Shown in pieces: positions 24,741 to 33,169 of a stretch of 64,000 nt of DNA. The DNA is taken from positions 582,445-646,444 of the forward strand of contig NZ_BMGS01000002.1 of the NCBI RefSeq assembly GCF_014640315.1, in the 5' to 3' direction. A program made the translations under genes and the position numbers. This DNA comes from Hymenobacter glacieicola. Lineage in GTDB: Bacteria; Bacteroidota; Bacteroidia; Cytophagales; Hymenobacteraceae. The number at the start of each line of letters is the position of its first letter. Within the stretch, counting starts at the first letter, position 1. The notes under the pieces were generated by a model. It made no database searches and had not been told where the DNA came from. It worked only from the letters and a program-made list of their open reading frames with translations.

Positions 24741-25025
24741 TACGGCGGCAAGATGCATTAGCCTGCCATATGCTTTGTAATCATCGCTTTACATTCTTAA
24801 ACAAACCATAGCTGGTTCTTAGCCAGGGTGGTTATGGCTGTTTACACCATCTGGATTTGTTGCTATAAAGCTCCCACTTCTTCCGATGCAACTATTTTAT
24901 TATCAATACTATATCCCTGAATAACATTCGGGGTTTGCGCTAACTCAGCTGCAAAAATGTCGTTAGCAAAAGAGTCGGCGACGAACTGACGGATTAGTTG
25001 TCCTCCAACCAAACCACAATTTGCT

Positions 25026-25931
25026 ATGATCTTGCGCTATGATCGGCTGGCCGTTGAGCTACCCAAACCGAAGAATCCCTCTCCCAACGATGCCGCCGCC
25101 ATTCAGGAACTGCTGGGCGGTAAATACGGGGAGATGTCGACCCTGATGAACTACACGTTTCAGTCGTTCAACTTCCGGGGCCGGAACCGGTTGCGGCCGT
25201 TCTATGACCTTACGTGCAGCATCGCCGCCGAAGAGTATAGCCACATTGAGGCTCTTTCCTACGCCATCAATCTGCTGCTGACTGGCCAGACGGTACGGGG
25301 CAAAGACCCGGTGCCCGCGCCGCTGGCCGATGCCAAAGATGCCCGCAACAGCTACCACTTCCTGACCAGCGCTCAGTCTGCGTTACCCGTCGATTCGATG
25401 GGCAACCCCTGGACTGGCCAGAATGTGCACGCCAGCGGCAACCTGAAGCTGGATCTGCTCCATAACTTCTTCCTCGAATGCGGGGCCCGCGCTAATAAAA
25501 TGCGTGTGTACGAAATGGTATCGGACCCCTGCGCCCGCGCCGCGGTAGGCTACCTGCTGGTGCGCGGCGGCGTGCACGTAGTAGCCTACGCCAAAGCCCT
25601 GGAGAAGCTAACGGGCGTGGAAGTAAGCAAGCTGGTACCGGTGCCAGAACTAAGCAACGATGCCTTCCCGGAAGCCAAGAAACTCCAAGATCAGCAGAAG
25701 CTTCACCTGAAGCTGTACACTTTTAGCCCCGACGATTACAAGACGGCAGGCGTCATCTGGGACGGCAAGCACCCCGAGGATGGCCAGCCCCTGGAGCTGA
25801 TCCAGGGTGGTTTCGAAGGCGTACCCTACCCCGTGTTGGAGGAAGAGCCCCAGCTCAACTCGCCCGGCGCCGACGATTACGACCCGCAAATGTTTGCTGA
25901 CATTGCCAAGAAGATGGGTATCAAGCTGTAA
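25026..25931 (+). CDS. Manganese catalase
   Basis: A 301-residue enzyme of the di-manganese catalase family, converting hydrogen peroxide to water and oxygen in the cytoplasm. The dinuclear site ligands are all present with correct spacing: E36 (GGKYGEM), E70 and H73 (AAEEYSHIE), E151 (FFLECGARANKMRVYE) and H184 (RGGVHVVAYA). Length and C-terminal proline-rich tail fit the family. It is a single-gene unit with its own terminator at 25955. Confidence 0.95.
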   Translation: MILRYDRLAVELPKPKNPSPNDAAAIQELLGGKYGEMSTLMNYTFQSFNFRGRNRLRPFYDLTCSIAAEEYSHIEALSYAINLLLTGQTVRGKDPVPAPLADAKDARNSYHFLTSAQSALPVDSMGNPWTGQNVHASGNLKLDLLHNFFLECGARANKMRVYEMVSDPCARAAVGYLLVRGGVHVVAYAKALEKLTGVEVSKLVPVPELSNDAFPEAKKLQDQQKLHLKLYTFSPDDYKTAGVIWDGKHPEDGQPLELIQGGFEGVPYPVLEEEPQLNSPGADDYDPQMFADIAKKMGIKL

Positions 25932-25954
25932 ACCAGCTCCAGCCTAGCTTTCAT

Positions 25955-25993
25955 CCGGCTACTCCTGTCTTTACGGGGGTAGCCGGTTTTTTG
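25955..25993 (+). terminator. Rho-independent terminator after Mn-catalase
   Basis: Arms 25955-25965 and 25976-25986, near-perfect, then a run of T residues at 25987-25992. Confidence 0.8.
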
Positions 25994-26077
25994 GGTATTA
26001 CCCCAGCTTGCCAGGGTAGTTTATCGGACTGCGGCCGGGTTCGTATCATTGCAACCTGTCACCTGTGCTGCCTTCCC

Positions 26078-26839
26078 ATGCTTCAGCCCCTACCCCTGCG
26101 TCAGTCCCGGTCTTTCACGCTGCTCGTGTTAGGCCTGCTGCTAGCCGCCTGCAACCGCACCCAACCCGAGACGCAGACTGCCGCGCCTACCCCGCCCCCG
26201 CCCGTAGTACCCGGCCCCGACCTGATGAGCCTGACCGACTCCACAGCGGCCGCGCTGCTACTTCCCTACGGCCGGCAGTACCCCGGGCGCGAGGTGCTGC
26301 TGCAAACCCGCCACGGCAACATGCGCATCCGGCTCTACGAGGACACCCCGTTGCACACGGCTAACTTTCTGCTGCTCAGCCGCAAGGGCTACTTCGACCA
26401 GACCGTGTTTAACCGGGTAGTGAAAGACTTTGCCATTCAGGGCGGTACTTCTGACCACCTGACCATGCGCCTGAGCCGCTACCGCCTGCCGCCGGAAATC
26501 CGGGCGGGGCACTTCCACAAGCGTGGTGCCGTGGGCATGGCCCGCTACGACGACGAGCAGAACCCCAGCAAGCTGTCTTCCAGCCACGATTTTTACATTG
26601 TACAAGGCAAAAAGCTGACGCCTTACCAGGCCCAGTCTAGCACCAACCGGGAGCTTACCCCTGCTCAGCTGCGCACCTACGCTACCCAGGGCGGCGTACC
26701 TAGCCTCGACGGCGAGTACACCGTGTTCGGGGAGGTAGTGGAAGGCTTCGACGTCATCGACAAAATTGCTAACGAACCCGTCGGCACCGACCACTGGCCC
26801 CACCAGGACGTGGATATTAAGATCAAAGTCGTTCAGTAG
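26078..26839 (+). CDS. Cyclophilin-type peptidylprolyl isomerase lipoprotein
   Basis: A 253-residue protein. The start at 26078 gives a lipoprotein signal with lipobox LLAACN. The cyclophilin domain begins VLLQTRHGNMRIRLYEDTPLHTANF and continues KGYFDQTVFNRVVKDFAIQGG, the usual core. The SSSHDFYIVQGKKLTP and GEYTVFGEVVEGFDVIDKIA segments are also typical. It probably assists folding of envelope proteins at the periplasmic face. It converges on a small lipoprotein gene with only ten bases between stops. Confidence 0.92.
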   Translation: MLQPLPLRQSRSFTLLVLGLLLAACNRTQPETQTAAPTPPPPVVPGPDLMSLTDSTAAALLLPYGRQYPGREVLLQTRHGNMRIRLYEDTPLHTANFLLLSRKGYFDQTVFNRVVKDFAIQGGTSDHLTMRLSRYRLPPEIRAGHFHKRGAVGMARYDDEQNPSKLSSSHDFYIVQGKKLTPYQAQSSTNRELTPAQLRTYATQGGVPSLDGEYTVFGEVVEGFDVIDKIANEPVGTDHWPHQDVDIKIKVVQ

Positions 26840-26849
26840 CTTTTCGGTG

Positions 26850-27212
26850 CTACTTTCCGCGGCGCACCTCAATTAGGCGGCTGTGCAGTACGTCGCCAGG
26901 CTGTTCCCGGAGCAGTTCCAGGGCTTCCGCACGGGTGTAAGGCAGATTTTTTTCCGGGGCAAACGTAGCCTGGGCGGCCTCATCCGGCGAGGCGGCATCC
27001 TGGCGGGCTGGATGCAGGTACACGCTGTCGGGGGTGGCGCGGTAGAGCTGGTAGAAAAAGTAGCGGGTTGCCGGGGCGCCCTGAGGCTGAAACTGCACCA
27101 CGTACACGTCGCCCTGCTGGGGATTACGGACTTTTTCTTCCAGGGAAGGCTGGCAGGCGGTGAGCAGCGCAACCAAAATACCGGCGCTGCCCAAACGAAG
27201 AAGCTGTTGCAT
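26850..27212 (-). CDS. Small lipoprotein of unknown function
   Basis: A 120-residue protein from the ATG at 27212. Signal and lipobox LLTACQ are clear (C at about 20). The body has short beta strands (GDVYVVQFQPQG, TRYFFYQLYRATPDSVYLHPAR) and no recognisable family. It lies downstream of the M13 peptidase on the same strand but is separated from it by a terminator at 27242-27272. Confidence 0.7.
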   Translation of the reverse strand: MQQLLRLGSAGILVALLTACQPSLEEKVRNPQQGDVYVVQFQPQGAPATRYFFYQLYRATPDSVYLHPARQDAASPDEAAQATFAPEKNLPYTRAEALELLREQPGDVLHSRLIEVRRGK

Positions 27213-27235
27213 ACGGCAAGGTAGGCGCTGCGGGC

Positions 27236-27272
27236 CACAAAAAAGCGGCCCGCACAAGGTGCGGGCCGCTTT
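27236..27272 (-). terminator. Terminator of the M13 peptidase gene
   Basis: Perfect 14-base arms, 27242-27255 and 27259-27272, around a 3-base loop. The A run at 27238-27244 is a U-tract for minus-strand transcripts. Confidence 0.85.
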
Positions 27273-27294
27273 CAGTTTACGGGTGCTGGGTAGC

Positions 27295-29406
27295 CTACCA
27301 TACTTTGGCCCGGTCCGCTTGGGCGCGCACCATTTTGGCGTCGTCCTTGCAACCGAAGGCCTCGAAGAACTGGGGCATGTTCATGAGCGGGCCGCTGGTG
27401 CGGAACTGGGCCGGGGAGTGCGGATCGGTCATAACTTGCTGGCGCAGGTACTCGGGGCGGGCGTTGGTGCGCCAGATCTGGGCCCAGGCCAGGAAGAAGC
27501 GCTGCTCCGGTGTGAAGCCGTCGTACTTCGGCACGTTGCCGTTGGGATACTGCTTCTTGAGCTGCTTTTGCAGGGCCGTGTAGGCAATGTTCAGACCGCC
27601 GAGGTCAGCCAGGTTTTCGCCCATCGTGAGCTTACCGTTCACGAACACCGAATCCAGGGGCGAGAAAGCCGAGTACTGCTTGCCTACCATGTCGGCGCGC
27701 TGCTCAAACTTGGCGGCGTCCTCCTTGGTCCACCAGTCGCGCAGGTTGCCTTCGGCATCGTACTGGCGGCCCTGGTCGTCGAAGCCGTGGGTGATTTCGT
27801 GGCCGATTACGGCGCCCATACCGCCATAGTTTACCGCATCGTCGGCCTTGGGGTCGAAGAAGGGCGGCTGCATGATGCCGGCCGGAAACACGATTTCGTT
27901 CATCGGCGGGTTGTAGTAGGCATTCACGGTGGGCGGCGTCATGCCCCATTCCTTGCGGTCAATGGGCTTGCCGTAGTGCGACAGGTTGTCCATGGAAGCC
28001 CACTGCCGAGCCGCCAGCACGTTTTTCAGGTACGACTCGCGCGAAATGGTCAGGGCCGAGTAGTCCTTCCACTGGTCGGGGTAGCCGATTTTTACGGTGA
28101 AGGCATTCAGCTTTTTGAGGGCTTCCTGCTTGGTAGCCTCGCTCATCCAGTCCGACTGGCGGATATGCTCGCCCATGGCCTCCCGGATGTTCTGCACCAT
28201 TTCCATGGCCTTCTGCTTGGTTTCCGGTGTGAAGGCCTTGTCCACGTAGAGCTGGCCGAAGGCTTCGCCCAGGGCGCGGTCGGTGGCGGCATTCATGCGC
28301 TTCCAGCGGGGCTGCTGGCGCTTGGCCCCGGTGAGCACCTGGGAGAAGCGGAACGACTCGTCGCCGAAGGCCTTGGGCAAGGCCGAGGTTAGCGAAGAAG
28401 CCATGTGCCAGCGCAGGTAGGTTTTCAGGTCAGAAATTGGCTCCTGCTTCAGCATGGCGCTTTCCTCCTTGAAGAACTCCGGCTGACCCACGATGACCGT
28501 TTTCACGGTACCCAGCTTCATGGCTTGCAGGGCCTGGGGCAGGCCCAGGTTCGGGAACTGCTTGTTGGCCTCAGCCACCGTCATCTTGTTGTAGTTCGAC
28601 TGCGGGTCGCGCAGGGCCACGCGGCTGCGGCTGGCCTTGGCCAGGCGCGTTTCCAGGCGCATTACGGCTGCGGCATTTTTAGCGGCTGCGGCTTCCGAGT
28701 CGCCGAGCAGCTTAAAGGTGTTGGTGAGGTAGGTCTGGTAGGCGGTGCGGATACCCTTTGAGCGGGCATCATCCTTGAGGTAGTAGTCCCGGTCGGGCAG
28801 CGTCAGGCCGCCCTGGTAGAGCTGAAATGCGTACTCCGTGCTCTTTTTCTCGTCCTGGCCTACGCCGGCGTTGTAGAAAGCCCCAGTGCTGTAGAGCTGC
28901 TGCCGCACGATTTCGTTTTGCAGCCCCTTAAGGTCCTTGATGGCATTGATGCGCGCTAGTTCGGGCTGCAAGTACTTCAGGCCCGCCTGCTCAATGGCGG
29001 CGGAGTCCATGGCCGTGGCGTAGTAGTCGCCGACCCGCTGGGCGTTGGTGCCCTTGGCGGCCGAGGTGTTAGCTGCGGCTTCCTGCAGAATCTGGCGCAT
29101 TACGGCGTTGTTCTGGTCGGCCAGCAGGTTAAAGGAGCCCCAGCGCACTTCGGAAGCGGGAATGGGGTTGTTTTTCAGCCAGTTGCCGCTGGCGTACTGG
29201 AAAAAGTTGTCGCAGGCACTAACGGAGTTATCAATGTTTGCCACGTTGAGGCCAACTCCCTGCGGGTCGGCAGCCGGAGCGGGGGTAGCGGCAGCCGGCG
29301 TAGTAGCAGCCGCCGTGGGCGCGGCGGTTTTGCTGGAGGCGCAGCCTGCCAGCGAAAGGCCGGCCGCCGCTACGACCGCCAACGTCAGGCTATTGCGGTT
29401 TTTCAT
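27295..29406 (-). CDS. M13 family (neprilysin-like) metallopeptidase lipoprotein
   Basis: A 703-residue protein with lipobox LAGCAS (C about 22) and an Ala/Thr/Pro linker. The M13_N domain opens with ACDNFFQYASGNWLKN. The zinc motif HEITH is at 536-540 within VIGHEITHGFDDQG, and the third ligand lies in GENLADLGG about 60 residues on. The conserved NAYYNPPMNEIVFPAG precedes the active site. It degrades peptides in the periplasm or at the outer membrane. Length agrees with bacterial PepO-like enzymes. Confidence 0.95.
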   Translation of the reverse strand: MKNRNSLTLAVVAAAGLSLAGCASSKTAAPTAAATTPAAATPAPAADPQGVGLNVANIDNSVSACDNFFQYASGNWLKNNPIPASEVRWGSFNLLADQNNAVMRQILQEAAANTSAAKGTNAQRVGDYYATAMDSAAIEQAGLKYLQPELARINAIKDLKGLQNEIVRQQLYSTGAFYNAGVGQDEKKSTEYAFQLYQGGLTLPDRDYYLKDDARSKGIRTAYQTYLTNTFKLLGDSEAAAAKNAAAVMRLETRLAKASRSRVALRDPQSNYNKMTVAEANKQFPNLGLPQALQAMKLGTVKTVIVGQPEFFKEESAMLKQEPISDLKTYLRWHMASSLTSALPKAFGDESFRFSQVLTGAKRQQPRWKRMNAATDRALGEAFGQLYVDKAFTPETKQKAMEMVQNIREAMGEHIRQSDWMSEATKQEALKKLNAFTVKIGYPDQWKDYSALTISRESYLKNVLAARQWASMDNLSHYGKPIDRKEWGMTPPTVNAYYNPPMNEIVFPAGIMQPPFFDPKADDAVNYGGMGAVIGHEITHGFDDQGRQYDAEGNLRDWWTKEDAAKFEQRADMVGKQYSAFSPLDSVFVNGKLTMGENLADLGGLNIAYTALQKQLKKQYPNGNVPKYDGFTPEQRFFLAWAQIWRTNARPEYLRQQVMTDPHSPAQFRTSGPLMNMPQFFEAFGCKDDAKMVRAQADRAKVW

Positions 29407-29532
29407 GGAAAAGGAAATGGTAAGGTGGAACTACGGTTCTGTACAGCAAGGTAAAATAAATTCCTGGCCGCGGCTACTTGCGCTGTGGAACGCAACAGCA
29501 ACACCATATCGTTGCGCCTTGCCTTCAAGGCA

Positions 29533-29719
29533 GTGAAATGGTGATGTGGTGATTTAAAAACGCTGGTCATCCTGAGCTGGCGAAGGGTCTTACTACGCCA
29601 AAGCGAGTTGTTGCTACGATGTCGTGCTCCTGTCATAAGGTCCTTCGCCAGCTCAGGATGACCAGCGTTTTCCAGTAACTCAATCACCGAATCGCTAAAT
29701 CACCGCATCACCATTTCAC
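29533..29719. repeat. Nested inverted-repeat element D
   Basis: Outer arms 29533-29555 and 29697-29719 match in 22 of 23 positions and consist of GTGA/TCAC words. Inner arms 29557-29586 and 29642-29671 are a perfect 30-base inverted repeat beginning with the GTCATCCTGAG-type module, flanking a 55-base spacer that contains ATAAGGTCC. It lies between the divergent M13 and xseA genes. Confidence 0.9.
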
Positions 29720-29748
29720 CACCTCGTTCTGCGTAACTTGCGCATCTG

Positions 29749-31239
29749 ATGCCACTGTATAACCGCCGCCCCGAGCCGGGGCTTACATCGGCCAACTCGC
29801 CGGCCTTACCACCCGCGGCCCTGCCCCTGAGCGAGCTGCTGGCCCGGGTGCGCCAAACCCTGAGCGAGCGGTTCGCGGATTCTTATTGGGTAGTGGCCGA
29901 AATTGCCGACCTCACCCTTCCGCGTTTCGATGGGGCCCATTGCTACCTCACCCTCACCGACCAGCATACTACTGGCCGCGGCGCTCAGCTTAAAGCGCAG
30001 GCGCGAGCCACCATCTGGAGCCAGCGCTTCCAGCAGCTGAGCGTCGTGTTTGAGGAGCAGACTGGCCTAACCCTGCGCACGGGCCTGAAGGTGATGCTGC
30101 GGGTGCAGGTGAAATTCCACGAGCAGTTCGGCCTGAGCCTCGACGTACTCGCCCTCGACCCCACGTACACCGTCGGCGACCTGGCCCGGCTACGTCTCGA
30201 AACCCTGCGCAAGCTGGAGGCTCAGGATCTGCTGGAGCGCCAAAAGCGGCTGACGCTGCCCATTGGCGTGCAGCGGGTGGCCGTTATTTCGTCGCCTACC
30301 GCCGCCGGCTGGCAGGACTTTGTGCAGCAGCTGCAGGAGGCTCCCTACGATTTCTCCATTACCCTGTTTCCGGCCCTGATGCAGGGCGATGATGCCCCGG
30401 CCAGCATTCGGGCGGCGCTGGATGCCATCCGGGGGCGCCGGCACGAGTACGATGCCGTGGTTATTATCCGGGGCGGGGGCTCGAAAACCGATCTGCTGGC
30501 CTTTGATGACTATGGCCTGGCGGCGGCTGTAGGAGCTTTTCCTCTCCCGGTGCTGACGGGCATTGGCCACGAGCGGGACGAAGCAGTACTAGACCTGACG
30601 GCCCACACGGCCCTGAAAACCCCCACGGCCGTGGCTGCCTTCCTGATTGAGCGCCTGGCCCGCCTGGAGGCCGCGCTGGAAGGCTACGGCCTGCGCATTC
30701 GGGAGCTGGCCCAGGCCCGGGTGCAGGTAGAAAATGGCCGACTAAGCCGCTTGCTTCGCCACGCCCACCTGGCGGCCCACGGCCAACTGCAAGACCAGCG
30801 CGAGGCCCTGCACCAGCGCATCCGGCAGGCGGCCGCTACCCCCCGCGCCCAGCTGCGCCAGCAGGAACATCAGCTGATTCGGCGGCGGCACCAGCTGCAG
30901 CGCGCTGCCCGCGCGGCCGTGCGCCACCACGAGCAGGGCCTGCGCCGGCGTGGCCGCCTGCTGGCCCGCCATTTCCGGCGCCTGCACCGGCGGCGCTGCG
31001 AGCAGCTTCTAAGCCAGCGCTACGCTCTGCAGCTGGCCGCCACCCGGCTGCTGCACCGCGCCGAGCTGCGTTTGGCGCAGCTGAATACCCAGCCAGCCCC
31101 CGGAACCATTCGCCTGCTCACGCCTAAGGGTCAGGCCTTTACTGGCCCATTGCGCGCGGGCCAGCAAGTGCTGCTGCGCCTGCCCGATGCGGTAGTGCCG
31201 GCCCGCATTGGGGGGCAGCTCCCCCTGTTACTTTCCTAG
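29749..31239 (+). CDS. xseA: Exodeoxyribonuclease VII large subunit
   Basis: A 496-residue protein. The N-terminal OB-fold (about 20-120) has LLARVRQTLSERFADSYWVVAEI. The catalytic region has RVAVISSPTAAGWQDF, AVVIIRGGGSKTDLLAFDD and TGIGHERDEAVLDLTAH. A long Arg/Gln/His-rich coiled coil follows, then a short C-terminal beta segment (LLTPKGQAF). With XseB it forms the nuclease that degrades single-stranded DNA to acid-soluble pieces. The gene pair is adjacent with 13 bases between. A TCACC-rich leader precedes it. Confidence 0.95.
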   Translation: MPLYNRRPEPGLTSANSPALPPAALPLSELLARVRQTLSERFADSYWVVAEIADLTLPRFDGAHCYLTLTDQHTTGRGAQLKAQARATIWSQRFQQLSVVFEEQTGLTLRTGLKVMLRVQVKFHEQFGLSLDVLALDPTYTVGDLARLRLETLRKLEAQDLLERQKRLTLPIGVQRVAVISSPTAAGWQDFVQQLQEAPYDFSITLFPALMQGDDAPASIRAALDAIRGRRHEYDAVVIIRGGGSKTDLLAFDDYGLAAAVGAFPLPVLTGIGHERDEAVLDLTAHTALKTPTAVAAFLIERLARLEAALEGYGLRIRELAQARVQVENGRLSRLLRHAHLAAHGQLQDQREALHQRIRQAAATPRAQLRQQEHQLIRRRHQLQRAARAAVRHHEQGLRRRGRLLARHFRRLHRRRCEQLLSQRYALQLAATRLLHRAELRLAQLNTQPAPGTIRLLTPKGQAFTGPLRAGQQVLLRLPDAVVPARIGGQLPLLLS

Positions 31240-31252
31240 CCTCGCACTTCTC

Positions 31253-31471
31253 ATGTCGCCCCAAAACCTTACCTATCGCCAAGCCATCGAAGAACTTGAA
31301 ACCATTCTGCGCGCCCTGGAAACCGATGCCGTAGATGTGGACGATCTGACGGCACGCGTGCAGCGTTCGGCCGAGCTGATTCGCCTCTGCAAACAAAAGC
31401 TGCGCTCCGCTGAATCGGCCATTGATCAGGTGTTCGAAAACCTGGAAGAAGAGGACGAGAACGGCGATTAG
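31253..31471 (+). CDS. xseB: Exodeoxyribonuclease VII small subunit
   Basis: A 72-residue protein from the ATG at 31253. The pattern LTYRQAIEELETILRALETD, then a helix with SAELIRLCKQKLRSAESAIDQVF, is diagnostic of XseB. It ends in an acidic tail. It follows xseA and is clearly cotranscribed. The next gene starts 78 bases later behind its own promoter-like box. Confidence 0.93.
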   Translation: MSPQNLTYRQAIEELETILRALETDAVDVDDLTARVQRSAELIRLCKQKLRSAESAIDQVFENLEEEDENGD

Positions 31472-31483
31472 AAAGGCCGCAGC

Positions 31484-31513
31484 TTGCGCTGCATACCTAA
31501 TCTGGTATATTTG
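31484..31513 (+). promoter_or_regulatory. Putative Bacteroidota promoter of the sensory cassette
   Basis: TTGC at 31484-31487 and TATATTTG at 31506-31513, 18 bases apart, fit the TTTG...TANNTTTG consensus. It lies between xseB and the first cassette gene, 36 bases before its ATG. Confidence 0.5.
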
Positions 31514-31549
31514 AAACCAGTAATTCTGCCTTTGTCTTCTATTGCCTGC

Positions 31550-31948
31550 ATGTCTTCCTCCCCTGAACAACCTACCCCATCTTTTACGCTGGATCAGGCC
31601 AGCGACTGGACCCGCCGTTACCGCGACCAACACACCGACCGGATCAAGGGCCATCATTTTTCCCGTGCTACTCTAGAAGCTATTCTGGCCCAGCCCAACT
31701 GTGCTGGCATCCGCCTGTATTATGGACGGGATGAGCAGAATGAGCGGCGGCTGATTCTGGTGGGTACCGATGGGGAAGATCAGGATTTGCTGGCTACGGC
31801 CTCGTCGCTGGAAAGTATACCCGATGAGCTGATGGTTAGCTCCTCGGCACCAGCCGAAAGCAGCCTGGACAGCGTAGCATCTACCCAGATAGAAATAGGC
31901 ACGCCCTGTCCGCCCAGCTGTAGCATCAGCAATCCACTCAACAGTTAA
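31550..31948 (+). CDS. Small soluble cassette protein, copy A
   Basis: A 132-residue protein starting at the ATG 31550. It has no signal peptide or helix. The core ASDWTRRYRDQHTDRIKGHHF, then NCAGIRLYYGRDEQ and LILVGTDGEDQDLL, is homologous to copy B at 32744. After a Ser-rich linker it ends with TPCPPSCSISNPLNS, a Cys-Pro...Cys tail also kept in copy B. This type recurs in Bacteroidota as unnamed hypothetical proteins. It lies directly before a polytopic membrane protein; its function is unknown. Confidence 0.75.
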   Translation: MSSSPEQPTPSFTLDQASDWTRRYRDQHTDRIKGHHFSRATLEAILAQPNCAGIRLYYGRDEQNERRLILVGTDGEDQDLLATASSLESIPDELMVSSSAPAESSLDSVASTQIEIGTPCPPSCSISNPLNS

Positions 31949-31973
31949 GCCAGTACTTCGTCAGCTTTTGCCC

Positions 31974-32663
31974 ATGTCAGATACTTGGATAAAAGCGTAT
32001 GTGGCGTTTGAAATCAGCGTTAACCTTACCTTTTTCCTGCCAGCCATTTTAGCGTGGCGGTGGTGGCCGCGGCTGCCACCGCCTTTTCGCGTATTGGCAT
32101 TACTGACCATATTCATCCCGGTTATGTTCGGCTTTTCCAGGCTGGCCATCGCCCTGTGGAAATATAATCTGGCGGTTGGGCATGCCACCACCTTTGGGGA
32201 AGGCCTTCTGTATTTATGGTATTTTCGGCGCTTATTTAAGAATACAAAATACAAACCAGTAGCCACTATTTTGATGGCGGCTTATGTTGCTTTTGCCTTA
32301 ACCGATTCGCTGTACTTGGAAGGATTTGACAAGTTAAATTCCTATACTAATGCCGTAGAAAGTTTTCTGTGTATCAGTTTTATTTTCTTATATTTTGAGT
32401 ATTTCCTACTTAAAGGCAAGCTAAATTCCCCGACACGCAATCCAGTATTTATAACCAACTGTGCTATTTTAATTTACATGACCAGCACCGTAGGAATTTA
32501 TCTTTTTCTAAACAATTTCATTGCTCAGAATGATGCCGACGCGGTTTACCGCATCTATTTTATTAATCTAGTAATGCTGCTGTTTCTGAGCATCACGCTG
32601 GCTCGGGCATTTTGGCTGGTAGGTCCGGTTGCTACCCCCGCAGATCGGTACTGTATATCTTAG
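31974..32663 (+). CDS. Polytopic membrane protein, copy A
   Basis: About 229 residues from the ATG at 31974, with six or seven hydrophobic helices (about 8-27, 38-60, 70-86, 96-116, 126-146, 158-180 and 190-213). No enzyme motif is seen. The NP-x(7)-ILIYMTST motif in the sixth helix matches copy B. Codon use is clearly AT-richer than flanking housekeeping genes. It follows copy A of the small protein by 25 bases. A sensory role is inferred from the adjacent kinase. Confidence 0.75.
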   Translation: MSDTWIKAYVAFEISVNLTFFLPAILAWRWWPRLPPPFRVLALLTIFIPVMFGFSRLAIALWKYNLAVGHATTFGEGLLYLWYFRRLFKNTKYKPVATILMAAYVAFALTDSLYLEGFDKLNSYTNAVESFLCISFIFLYFEYFLLKGKLNSPTRNPVFITNCAILIYMTSTVGIYLFLNNFIAQNDADAVYRIYFINLVMLLFLSITLARAFWLVGPVATPADRYCIS

Positions 32664-32743
32664 AAAACAGCTTGCGGCTTAGGCGTACTTACCTACCTTT
32701 AAAAGCACTTGCTCCCTACACCACACACCTTACGTCCGCCTGC

Positions 32744-33169
32744 ATGGCCCAACACGCTACCGATCCTCTACCGGGCTTCGACCCGAACGCCGGAACTCCC
32801 ATCGACCCCGCTACGGCGGAGCAGTGGACTAAGAATTATCGTCAGCAGCCTGCCACCGAGGCCGAGCTTACCGGTGCCAAGCGCATCAATGCGTATTATT
32901 TTAGTAACCAGCTGCTAGATGATATCAAGCAGCAGGCTGGTTGCGTGGGCCTGCGTTTTTACATGGGCCTTGACAAGCCCAAAGCTGAAGAGAACAAGCA
33001 GCCAGAATACCAGCTGTTGGTAGTTGGCGTAGATAAAAACGGGTATGATATCGTGCCCCGGCCCGCGGCGGGCGAGCAGCCGGCTACTGATGATGGAATT
33101 GTGGGAGATGGTTCATCAAAGTGTCCTTCAGTGTGTGACCCTACCAGCCCTTTGCAAACTGGCGCGTGA
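32744..33169 (+). CDS. Small soluble cassette protein, copy B
   Basis: A 141-residue paralogue of the protein at 31550, from the ATG at 32744. Shared positions include A-x-x-WT-x-x-YR, RI-x(4)-FS, Q-x-x-C-x-G-x-R-x-Y-x-G-x-D, L-x-VG-x-D and a C-terminal SKCPSVCDPTSPL. Copy B has an insertion of about six residues before the RI motif and another after the central aspartate. Its TGA overlaps the GTG start of the following membrane gene, implying coupled translation. Confidence 0.75.
   Translation: MAQHATDPLPGFDPNAGTPIDPATAEQWTKNYRQQPATEAELTGAKRINAYYFSNQLLDDIKQQAGCVGLRFYMGLDKPKAEENKQPEYQLLVVGVDKNGYDIVPRPAAGEQPATDDGIVGDGSSKCPSVCDPTSPLQTGA

Noticed and set aside
27160..28392. 410-codon plus-strand frame opposite the M13 peptidase
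   Set aside because: Shadow of the well-supported peptidase on the other strand; low-information Gly/Leu/Val sequence.
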